35,515 nt of DNA from Actinomycetes bacterium (GTDB lineage: Bacteria > Actinomycetota > Actinomycetes > Mycobacteriales > Mycobacteriaceae). The stretch is taken from NCBI GenBank assembly GCA_022601135.1, contig JAHZJB010000041.1:1-35515 (forward strand), in the 5' to 3' direction. The notes under the pieces were generated by a model. That model was not told the DNA's origin. It searched no databases and was given only the letters and a program-made list of their open reading frames with translations. The first letter of the stretch is position 1. Each line of letters begins with the position of its first letter. Below, one piece after another: positions 19,938 through 30,711 of the stretch. A program made the translations under genes and the position numbers.

Positions 19938-20085
19938 CATTGCTCCAAATAGTGGATGGCGTTTCTCTCACGTCCCCACTCGCCGGTCCGCAGACACTCG
20001 GATCAGGCACGCCGTCCCCTTCGAAGAGACCCGAGGAAACTACGAAACAGCTGTTCAGCCGTGTAGTACGCGGCCTGGCTGTTCG

Positions 20086-20126
20086 GTTGGGGACCCGGTG
20101 GGGCGATGTGGGGCAAAAATAAGGGG
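20086..20126 (+). promoter_or_regulatory. Plus-strand G-tract cluster: TGGGG repeats / possible G-quadruplex
   Basis: Within the 311-bp mraZ upstream region, the plus strand carries TGGGG at 20088-20092, 20099-20103 and 20109-20113, then a fourth GGGG at 20123-20126. The last two TGGGG units are 10 bp apart, as in MraZ boxes, but face the opposite direction from those next to mraZ. Four GGGG runs with loops of 7, 6 and 9 bases also fit a potential G-quadruplex. The function is unknown. The sequence between 19980 and 20085 shows no gene. Confidence 0.5.
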
Positions 20127-20146
20127 CAGTCCCGTGGGACTACCCC
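20115..20146 (-). terminator. Intrinsic terminator after the DUF3040 gene
   Basis: On the minus strand GGGGTAGTCCC-ACG-GGACTGCCCC forms a strong stem (20146-20123) with one internal mismatch, followed by TTATTTTTG. It starts 24 bases after the DUF3040 stop codon, so it should end that transcript before it runs into the mraZ promoter region. Confidence 0.8.
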
Positions 20147-20170
20147 TGAGGTGGAGAACCGACGACGCGT

Positions 20171-20572
20171 CTACTCGTCGAAGCGCCGACGGAAACGGTC
20201 CTCCATGCGGCTGGTGAAGGAGCTGCTTCCGCCCTTGGCCCGCTTCTGCCGGGCAGCGCTTATGTCCGTGGGGGCCTCGGGTTTCCCGCTGACCCTCGAT
20301 CCGGTGATCGCGAAGACCACCCCACCGAACATGACGACGAAGCCGACGACAGAAAGAATCGGGAAGGTGCCGATCATCGTGGCCTTGAACGCTACGCCCG
20401 ACACCAGCATCGCCAGCCCGGACAAGAACAACGCAGCGCCCTGCAGCCGGCGCCGAGTCGAGGGTGCCCGCATAGTCCCCCCGCGGACGCTGGAGGCGAA
20501 CTTGGGGTCCTCGGCATAGAGCGCGCTCTCGATCTGGTCGAGCATGCGCTGCTCATGATCGGAGAGTGGCAT
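20171..20572 (-). CDS. DUF3040 membrane protein (Rv2169c-like)
   Basis: This 133-residue protein begins MPLSDHEQRMLDQIESALYAEDPKFASS, the conserved DUF3040 signature. Two transmembrane helices follow, at about 43-61 and 68-89, and then a basic cytoplasmic tail ending KGGSSSFTSRMEDRFRRRFDE. The family is actinobacterial and has no assigned function; its repeated presence next to mraZ suggests a link with envelope growth, but this is inference. The ATG at 20572 fixes the start. A possible -10 (TATCAT) lies at 20656-20651. Confidence 0.9.
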   Translation of the reverse strand: MPLSDHEQRMLDQIESALYAEDPKFASSVRGGTMRAPSTRRRLQGAALFLSGLAMLVSGVAFKATMIGTFPILSVVGFVVMFGGVVFAITGSRVSGKPEAPTDISAARQKRAKGGSSSFTSRMEDRFRRRFDE

Positions 20573-20763
20573 TCGTCCCTCCCTCTCGCCGTGGGGCCGT
20601 CGCAGTCGTTCGAAGTCGGAGTGTGCCCGCGCCGCCCGGGCCTAAACGCAATGATACGAGTTCATTCTGACCCGTACCACCTAGTTCCACCGACGATTCT
20701 ATGACGAACACCGACCACGGCGTACCAGCACCTCATCTCACCGGCACCCGTCTGAAGTTCCAT

Positions 20764-20771
20764 CGGATAAT
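20764..20771 (+). promoter_or_regulatory. Candidate -10 element for the GNAT gene
   Basis: GATAAT (20766-20771) lies 42 bases before the TTG start in the 240-bp gap between the divergent DUF3040 and acetyltransferase genes. No good -35 is seen. Apart from this and the weak minus-strand TATCAT, the gap 20573-20812 shows nothing I can name. Confidence 0.3.
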
Positions 20772-20812
20772 AGGGGTCAGCCGCTCTGATACCCACCGGG
20801 GGGAGTAGATCC

Positions 20813-21445
20813 TTGGCGACATCTCTCGTCGATCTGTCGCCGAGTGCCATGGCGCACCGACTCAGCGACGCGCTGGCGGTGTACGTACAGGCCATGGGCT
20901 ACCCACGAGGCACCGAGGATCAGCGTGCGTCGATGTGGCTCGAACACACCCGCAGACGCGGCTGGAAGGCCGTCGCGGTTGTCGATGACACCGCTGTCGC
21001 CGACGACACCGCTGTTCTCGATCACACCGCGGCGCTCAACCGCGCGGCGGGCAGAGGGGCAAGCGCACCCCCGATCCTCGGTGTCGCCTACGGCTACCGC
21101 GGCGCCCCCAACCAGTGGTGGCAGCAGCAGGTATCCGCCGGACTTCGTCAGAATGGCGCTGCTCCTCGATATATCGCGGAGCTGATGGGCAGCTATTTCG
21201 AGCTGACCGAAGTCCACGTCCACCCGCACGCTCAAGGCCGGGGGCTGGGCGAGGCGCTGGTTCGCCGGCTACTCGACGATCGCGCAGAAAGGCACGTCCT
21301 GCTGTCCACTCCGGAGATCAACGGAGAGGCGAACCGGGCATGGCGGTTGTACCGTCGCCTCGGCTTCGCCGACATCATCCGGCGATACCACTTCTCCGGC
21401 GATCCGCGTGCATTCGCGATCCTGGGTCGCTCACTCCCCCTCTGA
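20813..21445 (+). CDS. GNAT family acetyltransferase (Rv2170-like)
   Basis: This 210-residue protein has the GNAT acetyl-CoA motif HPHAQGRGLGEALVRRLLDD (about 137-156) and the typical end motif NRAWRLYRRLGFADI. The TTG start at 20813 has GGGGGGAG about 6 bases upstream and gives MATSLVDLSPSAM, matching the start of Rv2170. Rv2170 has been reported to acetylate isocitrate dehydrogenase in M. tuberculosis; whether this copy does is unknown. Residues 57-73 (VDDTAVADDTAVLDHTA) form an internal repeat in a variable loop. It is followed 24 bases later by lppM on the same strand. Confidence 0.88.
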   Translation: MATSLVDLSPSAMAHRLSDALAVYVQAMGYPRGTEDQRASMWLEHTRRRGWKAVAVVDDTAVADDTAVLDHTAALNRAAGRGASAPPILGVAYGYRGAPNQWWQQQVSAGLRQNGAAPRYIAELMGSYFELTEVHVHPHAQGRGLGEALVRRLLDDRAERHVLLSTPEINGEANRAWRLYRRLGFADIIRRYHFSGDPRAFAILGRSLPL

Positions 21446-21469
21446 AAGCTCATCTGGCACGATGACCTG

Positions 21470-22159
21470 GTGCCGACCCGTCACCGCACCTGCAAACGGT
21501 TTCTCACCCTGGCTCTGCTGCTGCTCGTGGTCGCGCCGTCGCTGATCGGTTGCGTACGGGTCCGGGCCTCCATCACGGTCTCGCCCGACGACCGGGTGTC
21601 GGGACAGATCGTCGCTGCGGCAATTGCCCGCGACGCCGACGACAAGGGTCCGCAGCTCCTCAACAACCTTCCGTTTGCGCAGAAGGTCGCCGTATCGGAA
21701 TACAGCCGGGACGACTACGTCGGAAGCCAGGCGGTGTTCTCAAACCTGACGTTCGCCGAACTGCCCCAATTGGCGAACATGAACCGGGACGCGGCAGGCG
21801 TCGACATCTCGCTTCGGCGGGCCGGTGACCGCGTGATCCTCGAAGGCCGGGTAGATCTCACCTCGCTCAATGACGCCGCGGCCGAGGTGTCGCTGAGTGT
21901 CTCGTTTCCCGGCGAGGTGACATCGACAAACGGTGACCAGATCTCCACCGATGTGGTCGAGTGGAAGCTCCGCCCGGGAGTGGTCAGCACGATGAACGCC
22001 CAAGCGCGCTACACCGACCCCAGCGCACGATCGTTCACCGGCGCGGCGATCTGGCTGGCTGTCGCTTCGTTCGTGGTCGCAGGCATTATCGGCGCGCTGG
22101 CGTATACGAATCGCGACCGCTCCCCACGAGTCGGTGAACTCCGGGATCAGCAGCAGTAG
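21470..22159 (+). CDS. lppM: Lipoprotein LppM (Rv2171-like)
   Basis: This 229-residue protein has a signal peptide with hydrophobic core TLALLLLVVAPS and a lipobox LIGC, with lipidated Cys at residue 28. An extracytoplasmic domain follows (about 30-188), then a C-terminal transmembrane helix (about 193-213) with a short charged tail. A lipoprotein with an added C-terminal anchor is the layout of LppM, which in M. tuberculosis affects phagocytosis and phosphatidylinositol mannoside/lipomannan-related phenotypes. The GTG at 21470 gives MPTRHRTCKR. Its location next to mannosyltransferase genes supports the assignment. Confidence 0.9.
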   Translation: MPTRHRTCKRFLTLALLLLVVAPSLIGCVRVRASITVSPDDRVSGQIVAAAIARDADDKGPQLLNNLPFAQKVAVSEYSRDDYVGSQAVFSNLTFAELPQLANMNRDAAGVDISLRRAGDRVILEGRVDLTSLNDAAAEVSLSVSFPGEVTSTNGDQISTDVVEWKLRPGVVSTMNAQARYTDPSARSFTGAAIWLAVASFVVAGIIGALAYTNRDRSPRVGELRDQQQ

Positions 22160-22197
22160 ACATGCGGGCCGCGGATCGCGGGCGCGGGACGCCTGAC

Positions 22198-22228
22198 TTG
22201 CTACAACTTCGGTTGCAGGCTCTACTCT
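22198..22228 (+). promoter_or_regulatory. Candidate promoter for the polyprenyl synthase gene
   Basis: TTGCTA (22198-22203) and TACTCT (22223-22228) are separated by 19 bp, slightly long for a housekeeping promoter, and lie about 75 bases before the GTG start. The 143-bp gap otherwise holds only the GAGAGGAG ribosome-binding sequence at about 22283-22290. M. tuberculosis has an extra gene, Rv2172c, at this junction; none is present here. Confidence 0.35.
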
Positions 22229-22230
22229 GA

Positions 22231-23382
<1,152 letters not shown>

Positions 23383-23386
23383 GAGC

Positions 23387-25006
23387 ATGACGACCCCCGC
23401 GCCAGCCCAGACTCCGAGAACCGGTCTGTCAAGGTACTTTTCGCGGCGAATTCTGCCCCAGCTGGGGCGGCTGAAAGAGTTCACGTTCTCCCCGGAAGCC
23501 CGGCCGGCGCTCGTTGGAGCGCTGGGCGCGATCCTGATCACTGTCGGAGGGCTCGGCGCCGGCAGTACCCAACTGCACGACTCGTTGCTTGAATCGATGC
23601 ACCTGTCCTGGCTGCGGTTCGGGCACGGGCTGGTGGTGTCGTCGGTACTCCTGTGGGCCGGCGTCGCCCTCATGCTGATCGCCTGGCTGTGGCTGGGCCG
23701 GCGGGTGATCGACCGCACGGCCAGCGAGTACACGATGGTCGCCACTACCGGATTCTGGCTCACGCCGCTGCTGATCAGCGTTCCGGTTTTCAGCCGCGAC
23801 ACCTATTCCTATCTGGCCCAGGGCGCATTGCTTCGTGACGGCTTCGATCCGTATGTCGTTGGACCGATCGACAATCCCAACTCCCTGCTGGACAACGTCA
23901 GTCCGATTTGGACGACGACCACCGCACCGTACGGCCCGGCGTTCATTCTGGTGGCGAAGTTCGTCACGATGCTCGTCGGCAACGACGTCGTCACCGGGAC
24001 GATGTTGCTTCGGTTGTGCATGTTGCCCGGCCTGGCGTTGCTGATCTGGGCGGCGCCGAAGGTGGCCCGCCACGTGGGCGCCAACGGAGCGGTCGCACTG
24101 TGGATATGCGTGTTGAACCCGCTGGTGATCATTCACCTGATGGGCGGCGTGCACAACGAGATGCTGATGGTCGGCCTGATGATGGCAGGCATCGCTTTGT
24201 CGTTCCGTGGCCATCACGTGTCGGGCGTCACCCTGATCGCAGTGGGCGTGGCGGTGAAAGCGACGGCGGGACTGGCACTTCCATTCATGGTTTGGGTGTG
24301 GGCACGAGACTTGCGCGATCGCCGCGACTACCCTGCGCCAAAAGCGTTCGCGGTAGCCACGGCCGCATCGCTGGTCATCTTCGTGGCGGTGTTCGCGATC
24401 TTGTCACTGGTGGCGGGCGTCGGCCTGGGCTGGCTCACCGCGCTCGCGGGATCCGTCAAGATCATCAACTGGCTGACCGTGCCTACCGCGACGGCAAACC
24501 TGATCAACACGGTAGTCGGCCTTGTCGCTCCGGTGAACTTCTATGCGGTACTCGAAACCACCCGCATCATCGGTATCGCGGTCATCGCGATCTCGGCCCC
24601 GCTCCTGTGGTGGCGGTTCCGTCGTACCGACCGGGACGCGCTGATGGGTATCGCGCTGCTGATGGGCGTGGTGGTGCTGTTCGTCCCCGCGGCCCTTCCG
24701 TGGTACTACACGTGGCCGCTGGCGGTCGCGGCCGCACTGGCGCAGTCACGGCGCGCGATCGCGCTCATCGCCGGTCTTTCGACGTGGATCATGGTGATCT
24801 GGAACCCGGACGGTGCCCACGGGATGTACTCATGGTTCCGCGTGCTGGTAGCTCTGGCCTGCGCCGCGGGCGCATGGTACTGGCTTGCCAAGGTAGAACC
24901 GGCGCCAGAACCCGCTGTTACGGGCGTCAACAAGCCATCGCCTGGGCGCGACGAACCACCTCGCGAGCCTGATGCGAATGCAGCGCATCGACCGGGCGGG
25001 CATTAG
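23387..25006 (+). CDS. mptA: Alpha-1,6-mannosyltransferase MptA (GT-C fold; Rv2174-like)
   Basis: This 539-residue membrane protein has about 12-13 hydrophobic helices. MptA uses polyprenyl-phosphate mannose to extend the alpha-1,6 mannan core of lipomannan and lipoarabinomannan on the periplasmic side. The GT-C acidic loop motif PVFSRDTYSYLAQG lies at 133-146 (D138 a likely catalytic-site residue). Long blocks match MptA, including WLRFGHGL, GGVHNEMLMVGL, GSVKIINWLTVPT and PAALPWYYTWPLAVAA. The ATG at 23387 follows AGGAG closely and is 4 bases after the previous stop. The last 26 codons run antisense into the 3' end of the Rv2175c-like gene, an 80-bp tail-to-tail overlap. Confidence 0.93.
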   Translation: MTTPAPAQTPRTGLSRYFSRRILPQLGRLKEFTFSPEARPALVGALGAILITVGGLGAGSTQLHDSLLESMHLSWLRFGHGLVVSSVLLWAGVALMLIAWLWLGRRVIDRTASEYTMVATTGFWLTPLLISVPVFSRDTYSYLAQGALLRDGFDPYVVGPIDNPNSLLDNVSPIWTTTTAPYGPAFILVAKFVTMLVGNDVVTGTMLLRLCMLPGLALLIWAAPKVARHVGANGAVALWICVLNPLVIIHLMGGVHNEMLMVGLMMAGIALSFRGHHVSGVTLIAVGVAVKATAGLALPFMVWVWARDLRDRRDYPAPKAFAVATAASLVIFVAVFAILSLVAGVGLGWLTALAGSVKIINWLTVPTATANLINTVVGLVAPVNFYAVLETTRIIGIAVIAISAPLLWWRFRRTDRDALMGIALLMGVVVLFVPAALPWYYTWPLAVAAALAQSRRAIALIAGLSTWIMVIWNPDGAHGMYSWFRVLVALACAAGAWYWLAKVEPAPEPAVTGVNKPSPGRDEPPREPDANAAHRPGGH

Positions 25007-25334
25007 CCTGTCGCTCGTTGGAGCCGTCGCGGGTTATCGTCAACGACGGGTCCGGGGTGAACAGCCAGCGGACGATTTCGGTGTCGCGGTACCCGCCGTC
25101 GTAAAGTACGACCAGCAGGCCGGCCAAGCTCTTGACCACCTGTCCGTTGTCATCGAAGAAAGCCTCGGGTACCACGACGGATCCCGCGCGGCGGACCGCC
25201 ACGAGCTGTCGGTCACGAAGTTGCTGATGCACTTTGGTGACCGGAATGCCCAACAGCTCTGCCACCGTGGGTAGGTCGTAGACAGCCTCGTCCGGATCCA
25301 GAACGTCATCGGCGGTCGGGATACTGCTCACCAT
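24927..25334 (-). CDS. DNA-binding regulatory protein, PknL substrate family (Rv2175c-like)
   Basis: This 135-residue protein has a winged helix-turn-helix near residues 20-58 (YDLPTVAELLGIPVTKVHQQ) and the highly conserved tail GGYRDTEIVRWLFTPDPSL and ARPVDALHSHQAREVVRRAQAM. In M. tuberculosis Rv2175c binds DNA and is phosphorylated by PknL, the neighbouring kinase, on Thr9 of an N-terminal extension. Here the first ordinary start that does not invade pknL is the ATG at 25334 (or GTG at 25331), which leaves no such extension. It diverges from pknL with only 65 bp between start codons, and its 3' end overlaps mptA. Confidence 0.88.
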   Translation of the reverse strand: MVSSIPTADDVLDPDEAVYDLPTVAELLGIPVTKVHQQLRDRQLVAVRRAGSVVVPEAFFDDNGQVVKSLAGLLVVLYDGGYRDTEIVRWLFTPDPSLTITRDGSNERQANARPVDALHSHQAREVVRRAQAMAC

Positions 25335-25338
25335 CCGG

Positions 25339-25344
25339 AGTCTA
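25339..25344 (-). promoter_or_regulatory. Candidate -10 for the Rv2175c-like gene (near-leaderless)
   Basis: On the minus strand TAGACT is followed by CCGG and then the ATG-GTG start pair at 25334-25329. The usual 6-7 base distance from a -10 to the transcription start would place the 5' end at about 25333-25331, on or inside the start codons. The mRNA would then have no leader and might start on the GTG. Confidence 0.45.
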
Positions 25345-25386
25345 AGGCGTGTCGAGCGCCCACCTGGCCTTGGGGACCTCGGCTCG

Positions 25387-25392
25387 TAACAT
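25387..25392 (+). promoter_or_regulatory. Candidate -10 for pknL giving a leaderless mRNA
   Basis: TAACAT ends 7 bases before the pknL ATG at 25400, the spacing expected when transcription starts on the A of the ATG. No ribosome binding sequence precedes the ATG, which agrees with a leaderless transcript, a common mode in mycobacteria. No clear -35 is seen. Confidence 0.5.
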
Positions 25393-25399
25393 GTGTTCG

Positions 25400-26572
25400 A
25401 TGAAGACCTACCAGCCCGCCGCGCCACTCACCGGGGCCGTGCTGGACGGTCGGTACCGGGTGGACACGCTGGTCGCGACCGGCGGCGTGTCCGATGTGTA
25501 CCGCGGGCTGGATCTGCGGCTGGAGCGGCCGGTGGCGCTGAAGGTCATGGATAGGCGCTACGCCGGCGACGAGCATTTCCTGACCCGTTTTCAGCGTGAA
25601 GCGCGCGCGGTGGCCCGGCTCAAGGACCCTGGGCTGGTTGCGGTCTATGACCAGAGTGTTGGAAGTCCCGGCGGCGATCCGCCATTCTTGGTGATGGAGC
25701 TGGTCGAGGGGGGCACGCTCCGGGAGTTGCTCCGCGAGCGCGGTCCGATGCCGCCGCATGCGGTTGCCGCCGTGCTGCAACCTGTGCTCGGAGGCCTCGC
25801 CGTGGCCCACCGCGCCGGTCTGGTGCATCGGGACATCAAACCCGAGAACGTTCTGATCAGTGACGAAGGTGAGGTCAAGATCGCCGACTTCGGGCTGGTC
25901 CGCGCCGTGGCCGAGGCCAAGATCACCTCGACCAGCGTCATCCTGGGCACCGCGGCGTACCTGTCGCCCGAACAGGTGAGCACCGGTGACACCGATTCAC
26001 GCGGGGACGTCTACTCCGTCGGCGTACTGGTCTACGAGCTGCTCACCGGGACCACCCCCTTCACCGGCGATACCACGTTGGCGGTGGCCTACCAGCGGAT
26101 AGACCAGGATGTCCCACCTCCCAGCTCGGTAATCTGCGGCGTACCAAAACAATTCGATGAGTTGGTGGGCCGCGCTACGGCACGCCGTCCAGCCCAGCGA
26201 TTCGCCGACGCCGCGGAGATGCTCGATGAGCTCGACACGATCGTCGACGAACTCGGACTCCCGCACTTCCGGGTACCTACCCCGCATCGTTCGGCGTTGC
26301 ACGACTCGGCGACATCGCCGACGGGTGCGCAGGTGAGCCCGCAGACCAAAGCGTTAGCCCGGGTCGAGCTGCCAACGGCTGCACCCGACGCGGACGATGA
26401 GGACCGGCCCCCGGCACAGAGATTCGCCGGCATCGAGCTGACGGAGTTCGACTGGGCGCGTCAGCGAGCCAAGCGGGTGCTGTTCTTATGGGTTGTCGCC
26501 GCACTGACGCTGACCGGATTGGTGGCGGCCGGAGCCTGGACGCTCGGCAGCAACGTGAGCACACTGCTCTGA
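25400..26572 (+). CDS. pknL: Serine/threonine protein kinase PknL
   Basis: This 390-residue kinase has the glycine loop VATGGVSDVYRG (25-36), ATP lysine K48 in VALKVMD, catalytic loop HRDIKPEN (143-150) with D145, DFG at 163-165, and activation-loop threonines T176 and T178 in ITSTSVILGTAAYLSPEQ. A linker of about 90 residues leads to one transmembrane helix at about 360-383 and a very short outer tail. No PASTA repeats are present, which separates it from PknB and matches PknL. The ATG at 25400 begins MKTYQPAAPLTGAVLDGRYRV; an in-frame ATG at 25391 is possible. It is a likely partner of the divergent Rv2175c-like protein and converges on aroG with a 15-bp gap; the IS1558-type transposase found here in M. 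tuberculosis is absent. Confidence 0.95.
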   Translation: MKTYQPAAPLTGAVLDGRYRVDTLVATGGVSDVYRGLDLRLERPVALKVMDRRYAGDEHFLTRFQREARAVARLKDPGLVAVYDQSVGSPGGDPPFLVMELVEGGTLRELLRERGPMPPHAVAAVLQPVLGGLAVAHRAGLVHRDIKPENVLISDEGEVKIADFGLVRAVAEAKITSTSVILGTAAYLSPEQVSTGDTDSRGDVYSVGVLVYELLTGTTPFTGDTTLAVAYQRIDQDVPPPSSVICGVPKQFDELVGRATARRPAQRFADAAEMLDELDTIVDELGLPHFRVPTPHRSALHDSATSPTGAQVSPQTKALARVELPTAAPDADDEDRPPAQRFAGIELTEFDWARQRAKRVLFLWVVAALTLTGLVAAGAWTLGSNVSTLL

Positions 26573-26587
26573 TTCGCTCGACAGCGG

Positions 26588-28530
<1,943 letters not shown>

Positions 28531-28687
28531 AGCTAGGTGCCTTCCTGTCTGGCGGGGACGCCACCAGGGGCCCCGGGGACGGCTGGATCTCGCGGTCGGA
28601 GTTGCTCGAGAAAACTTACGCCGAACTGCGCGTGGCCAAGCCGGGATCACAGCCGACGCGCCGGTGGGCGATAGTCTGGTGAACGAC

Positions 28688-29971
28688 ATGAGTACTTGGC
28701 GGTCGCCCGGCGGGGCTGGTTGGGGGCCAACGCTGGCTTGGCGGCTGTTTCAGCTGATCGCCGGGGCGGCGTTGGCCTGGGCGGCTTGGCGGCTCCTCGG
28801 GCACACCCCCTACCGGATTGACGTCGATGTCTACCGGATGGGTGGGCGGGCCTGGCTCGATGGCCGGCCGCTATACGCAGACGGGACGATATTCCAGACC
28901 CAGAGCGGCCTGGAACTGCCCTTCACCTACCCTCCGCTGGCCGCTGTCCTGTTCTCCCCGTTCGCGCTGTTGTCGCTGGACGCTGCGAGTGTGGCCATCA
29001 CCTTGACCACGCTGATCCTGCTGGTGGCCTCGACGGTCATTCTGCTGACTCGGCTGGACGTGTGGCCCACAACCCGCGTCACCGGCGAGCCGGCCTGGCT
29101 GCGGCGATGCTGGCTGGCCGCCGCGATCGTCGCGCCGGCGGTGATCTTCCTGGAACCGATCCGTTCGAACTTCGACTTCGGTCAGATCAACGTGGTGCTG
29201 ATGACGCTTGTCATCGCTGACTGTGTGCCACGCAGGACGCCGTGGCCCCGAGGCCTGCTGCTGGGCGTCGCGATCGCGCTCAAGCTGACGCCGGCCGTCT
29301 TCCTGCTGTATTTCCTGTTGAAGCGGGACACTCGCGCCCTGGTGGTCACTGCCGCCTCGGCGGCCGCCGCGACCGTGGCCGGCTTCGCATTCGCGTGGCG
29401 GGACTCCTGGGAATACTGGACCGAGACGGTTCGCGACACCGACCGCATCGGCGCAGCAACGCTCAATACCAACCAGAACATCGCCGGCGCGTTGGCCAGG
29501 CTAGGGCTGGGTGAGGGTGAGCGGTTCGTGCTGTGGACGCTGGCGTGCCTCACGGTGCTCGGCCTCGTCGTCTGGGCCGGACGCCGGGCCCTGCGCTGCG
29601 AGCAGCCTGTGCTGGCGTTGATCTGCGTTGCGATGTTCGGCCTGGTGGTCTCCCCGGTCTCCTGGTCGCATCACTGGGTCTGGGCGCTGCCCACCGTGCT
29701 GGTGACAGCGGTACTCGCGGTACGGCTACGTCACGCAGCGCTCGGTGCGGTGTCCGTCGCCGGGCTGGCGCTGATGGTGTGGACCCCGATCACTCTGATG
29801 CCGGAGCATCACGAAACCGCGGCGTCATTGTGGCGTCAGCTTGTCGGAGGCTCATATCTGTGGTGGGCGCTGGCGGTGATCATCGTCAGCGGCGCTGTCT
29901 CGGTCCGCACGCCCGGCCGAGACGCACCGCCGGTGGGCGCTACGCCCGTCGTGAGCGCGACGCAGTCGTAG
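28688..29971 (+). CDS. Alpha-1,2-mannosyltransferase (GT87; Rv2181/MptC-like)
   Basis: This 427-residue polytopic protein, the same length as Rv2181, has the GT-C acidic motif PYRIDVDVY (D45, D47) after the first helix. It also has [77 protein letters not shown] and [12 protein letters not shown]. Rv2181 adds the single alpha-1,2-linked mannose branches of lipomannan/lipoarabinomannan and also acts in arabinan capping, using polyprenyl-phosphate mannose outside the membrane. The ATG at 28688 matches Rv2181; GTG codons at 28664 and 28679 are in frame. TAGTCT at 28672-28677 is a possible -10, leaving an almost leaderless mRNA. It converges on the acyltransferase gene with a 5-bp gap. Confidence 0.92.
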   Translation: MSTWRSPGGAGWGPTLAWRLFQLIAGAALAWAAWRLLGHTPYRIDVDVYRMGGRAWLDGRPLYADGTIFQTQSGLELPFTYPPLAAVLFSPFALLSLDAASVAITLTTLILLVASTVILLTRLDVWPTTRVTGEPAWLRRCWLAAAIVAPAVIFLEPIRSNFDFGQINVVLMTLVIADCVPRRTPWPRGLLLGVAIALKLTPAVFLLYFLLKRDTRALVVTAASAAAATVAGFAFAWRDSWEYWTETVRDTDRIGAATLNTNQNIAGALARLGLGEGERFVLWTLACLTVLGLVVWAGRRALRCEQPVLALICVAMFGLVVSPVSWSHHWVWALPTVLVTAVLAVRLRHAALGAVSVAGLALMVWTPITLMPEHHETAASLWRQLVGGSYLWWALAVIIVSGAVSVRTPGRDAPPVGATPVVSATQS

Positions 29972-29976
29972 CCGAC

Positions 29977-30711
29977 TCAGCCGGCAGCTGCCTCAGGGAG
30001 CCGCGCCGGCGGTTTCACCGCTTTTCCCGGTTTGACGTCGACCCCCTGTTTGACGTCGGCTGCGTAGAGGTCGACGTACTCCTGACCGGACAACCGCATC
30101 AGCTCGTACATCACTTCGTCGATGACGGCTCGTTCGATGAAGCGATTGCCCGCCAGCCCCTCGAACCGGCTGAAGTCCATCGGCTCGCCGAACTTGACCT
30201 GAACTCTGCCGAATCGCCACATCTTGCTGCCGGGCGGGTTCACGCTGTCGGTTCCGATCATCGCGACCGGAATCACCGGGACCTGTGTCTGGAGAGCCAG
30301 CCTGGCCAACCCGGTCTTGCCTTTGTACAGTCGCCCGTCCGGCGAACGGGTGCCCTCCGGGTACATCCCGAGAAGTTTTCCCTCCCCGACGATCCGCTCA
30401 GCGGTGGTGAGCGCGCTCTGAGCACTGCCCGCATCGGAACGGTCAATGGGAACCTGGCCGGCAACCGTGTAGAACCAGCGGGTGAACCATCCCTTGAGAC
30501 CGGTACCTGTGAAGTACTCGGCCTTGGCGAGGAAAGTGATCCGCCGGCTGACTACCAGCGGGAGAAAAAAGCTGTCGGCCACGGCAAGGTGGTTACTGGC
30601 CAGAATCACGGCTCCGGAGTGTGGAACATTCTCCAGCCCTTCGACTTTCGGACGCCCGAGCAGACTCAGTACCGGCCCCATGAAGATAAACTTGAACAGC
30701 CAGTACCACAT
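29977..30711 (-). CDS. PlsC-like 1-acyl-glycerol-3-phosphate acyltransferase (Rv2182c-like)
   Basis: This 244-residue acyltransferase has the catalytic NHxxxxD motif SNHLAVAD (H41, D46), a second block around FTRWFYTVAGQVPIDR, the glycerophosphate-binding motif YPEGTRS (117-123) and VPVIPVAMIG. PlsC enzymes acylate lysophosphatidic acid to phosphatidic acid. The ATG at 30711 is preceded by GGAGGG and is unambiguous. A possible -10 (TAGTGT, 30748-30743) lies about 32 bases upstream in the 116-bp gap, so it may have its own promoter as well as read-through from the CxxC gene. Confidence 0.92.
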   Translation of the reverse strand: MWYWLFKFIFMGPVLSLLGRPKVEGLENVPHSGAVILASNHLAVADSFFLPLVVSRRITFLAKAEYFTGTGLKGWFTRWFYTVAGQVPIDRSDAGSAQSALTTAERIVGEGKLLGMYPEGTRSPDGRLYKGKTGLARLALQTQVPVIPVAMIGTDSVNPPGSKMWRFGRVQVKFGEPMDFSRFEGLAGNRFIERAVIDEVMYELMRLSGQEYVDLYAADVKQGVDVKPGKAVKPPARLPEAAAG

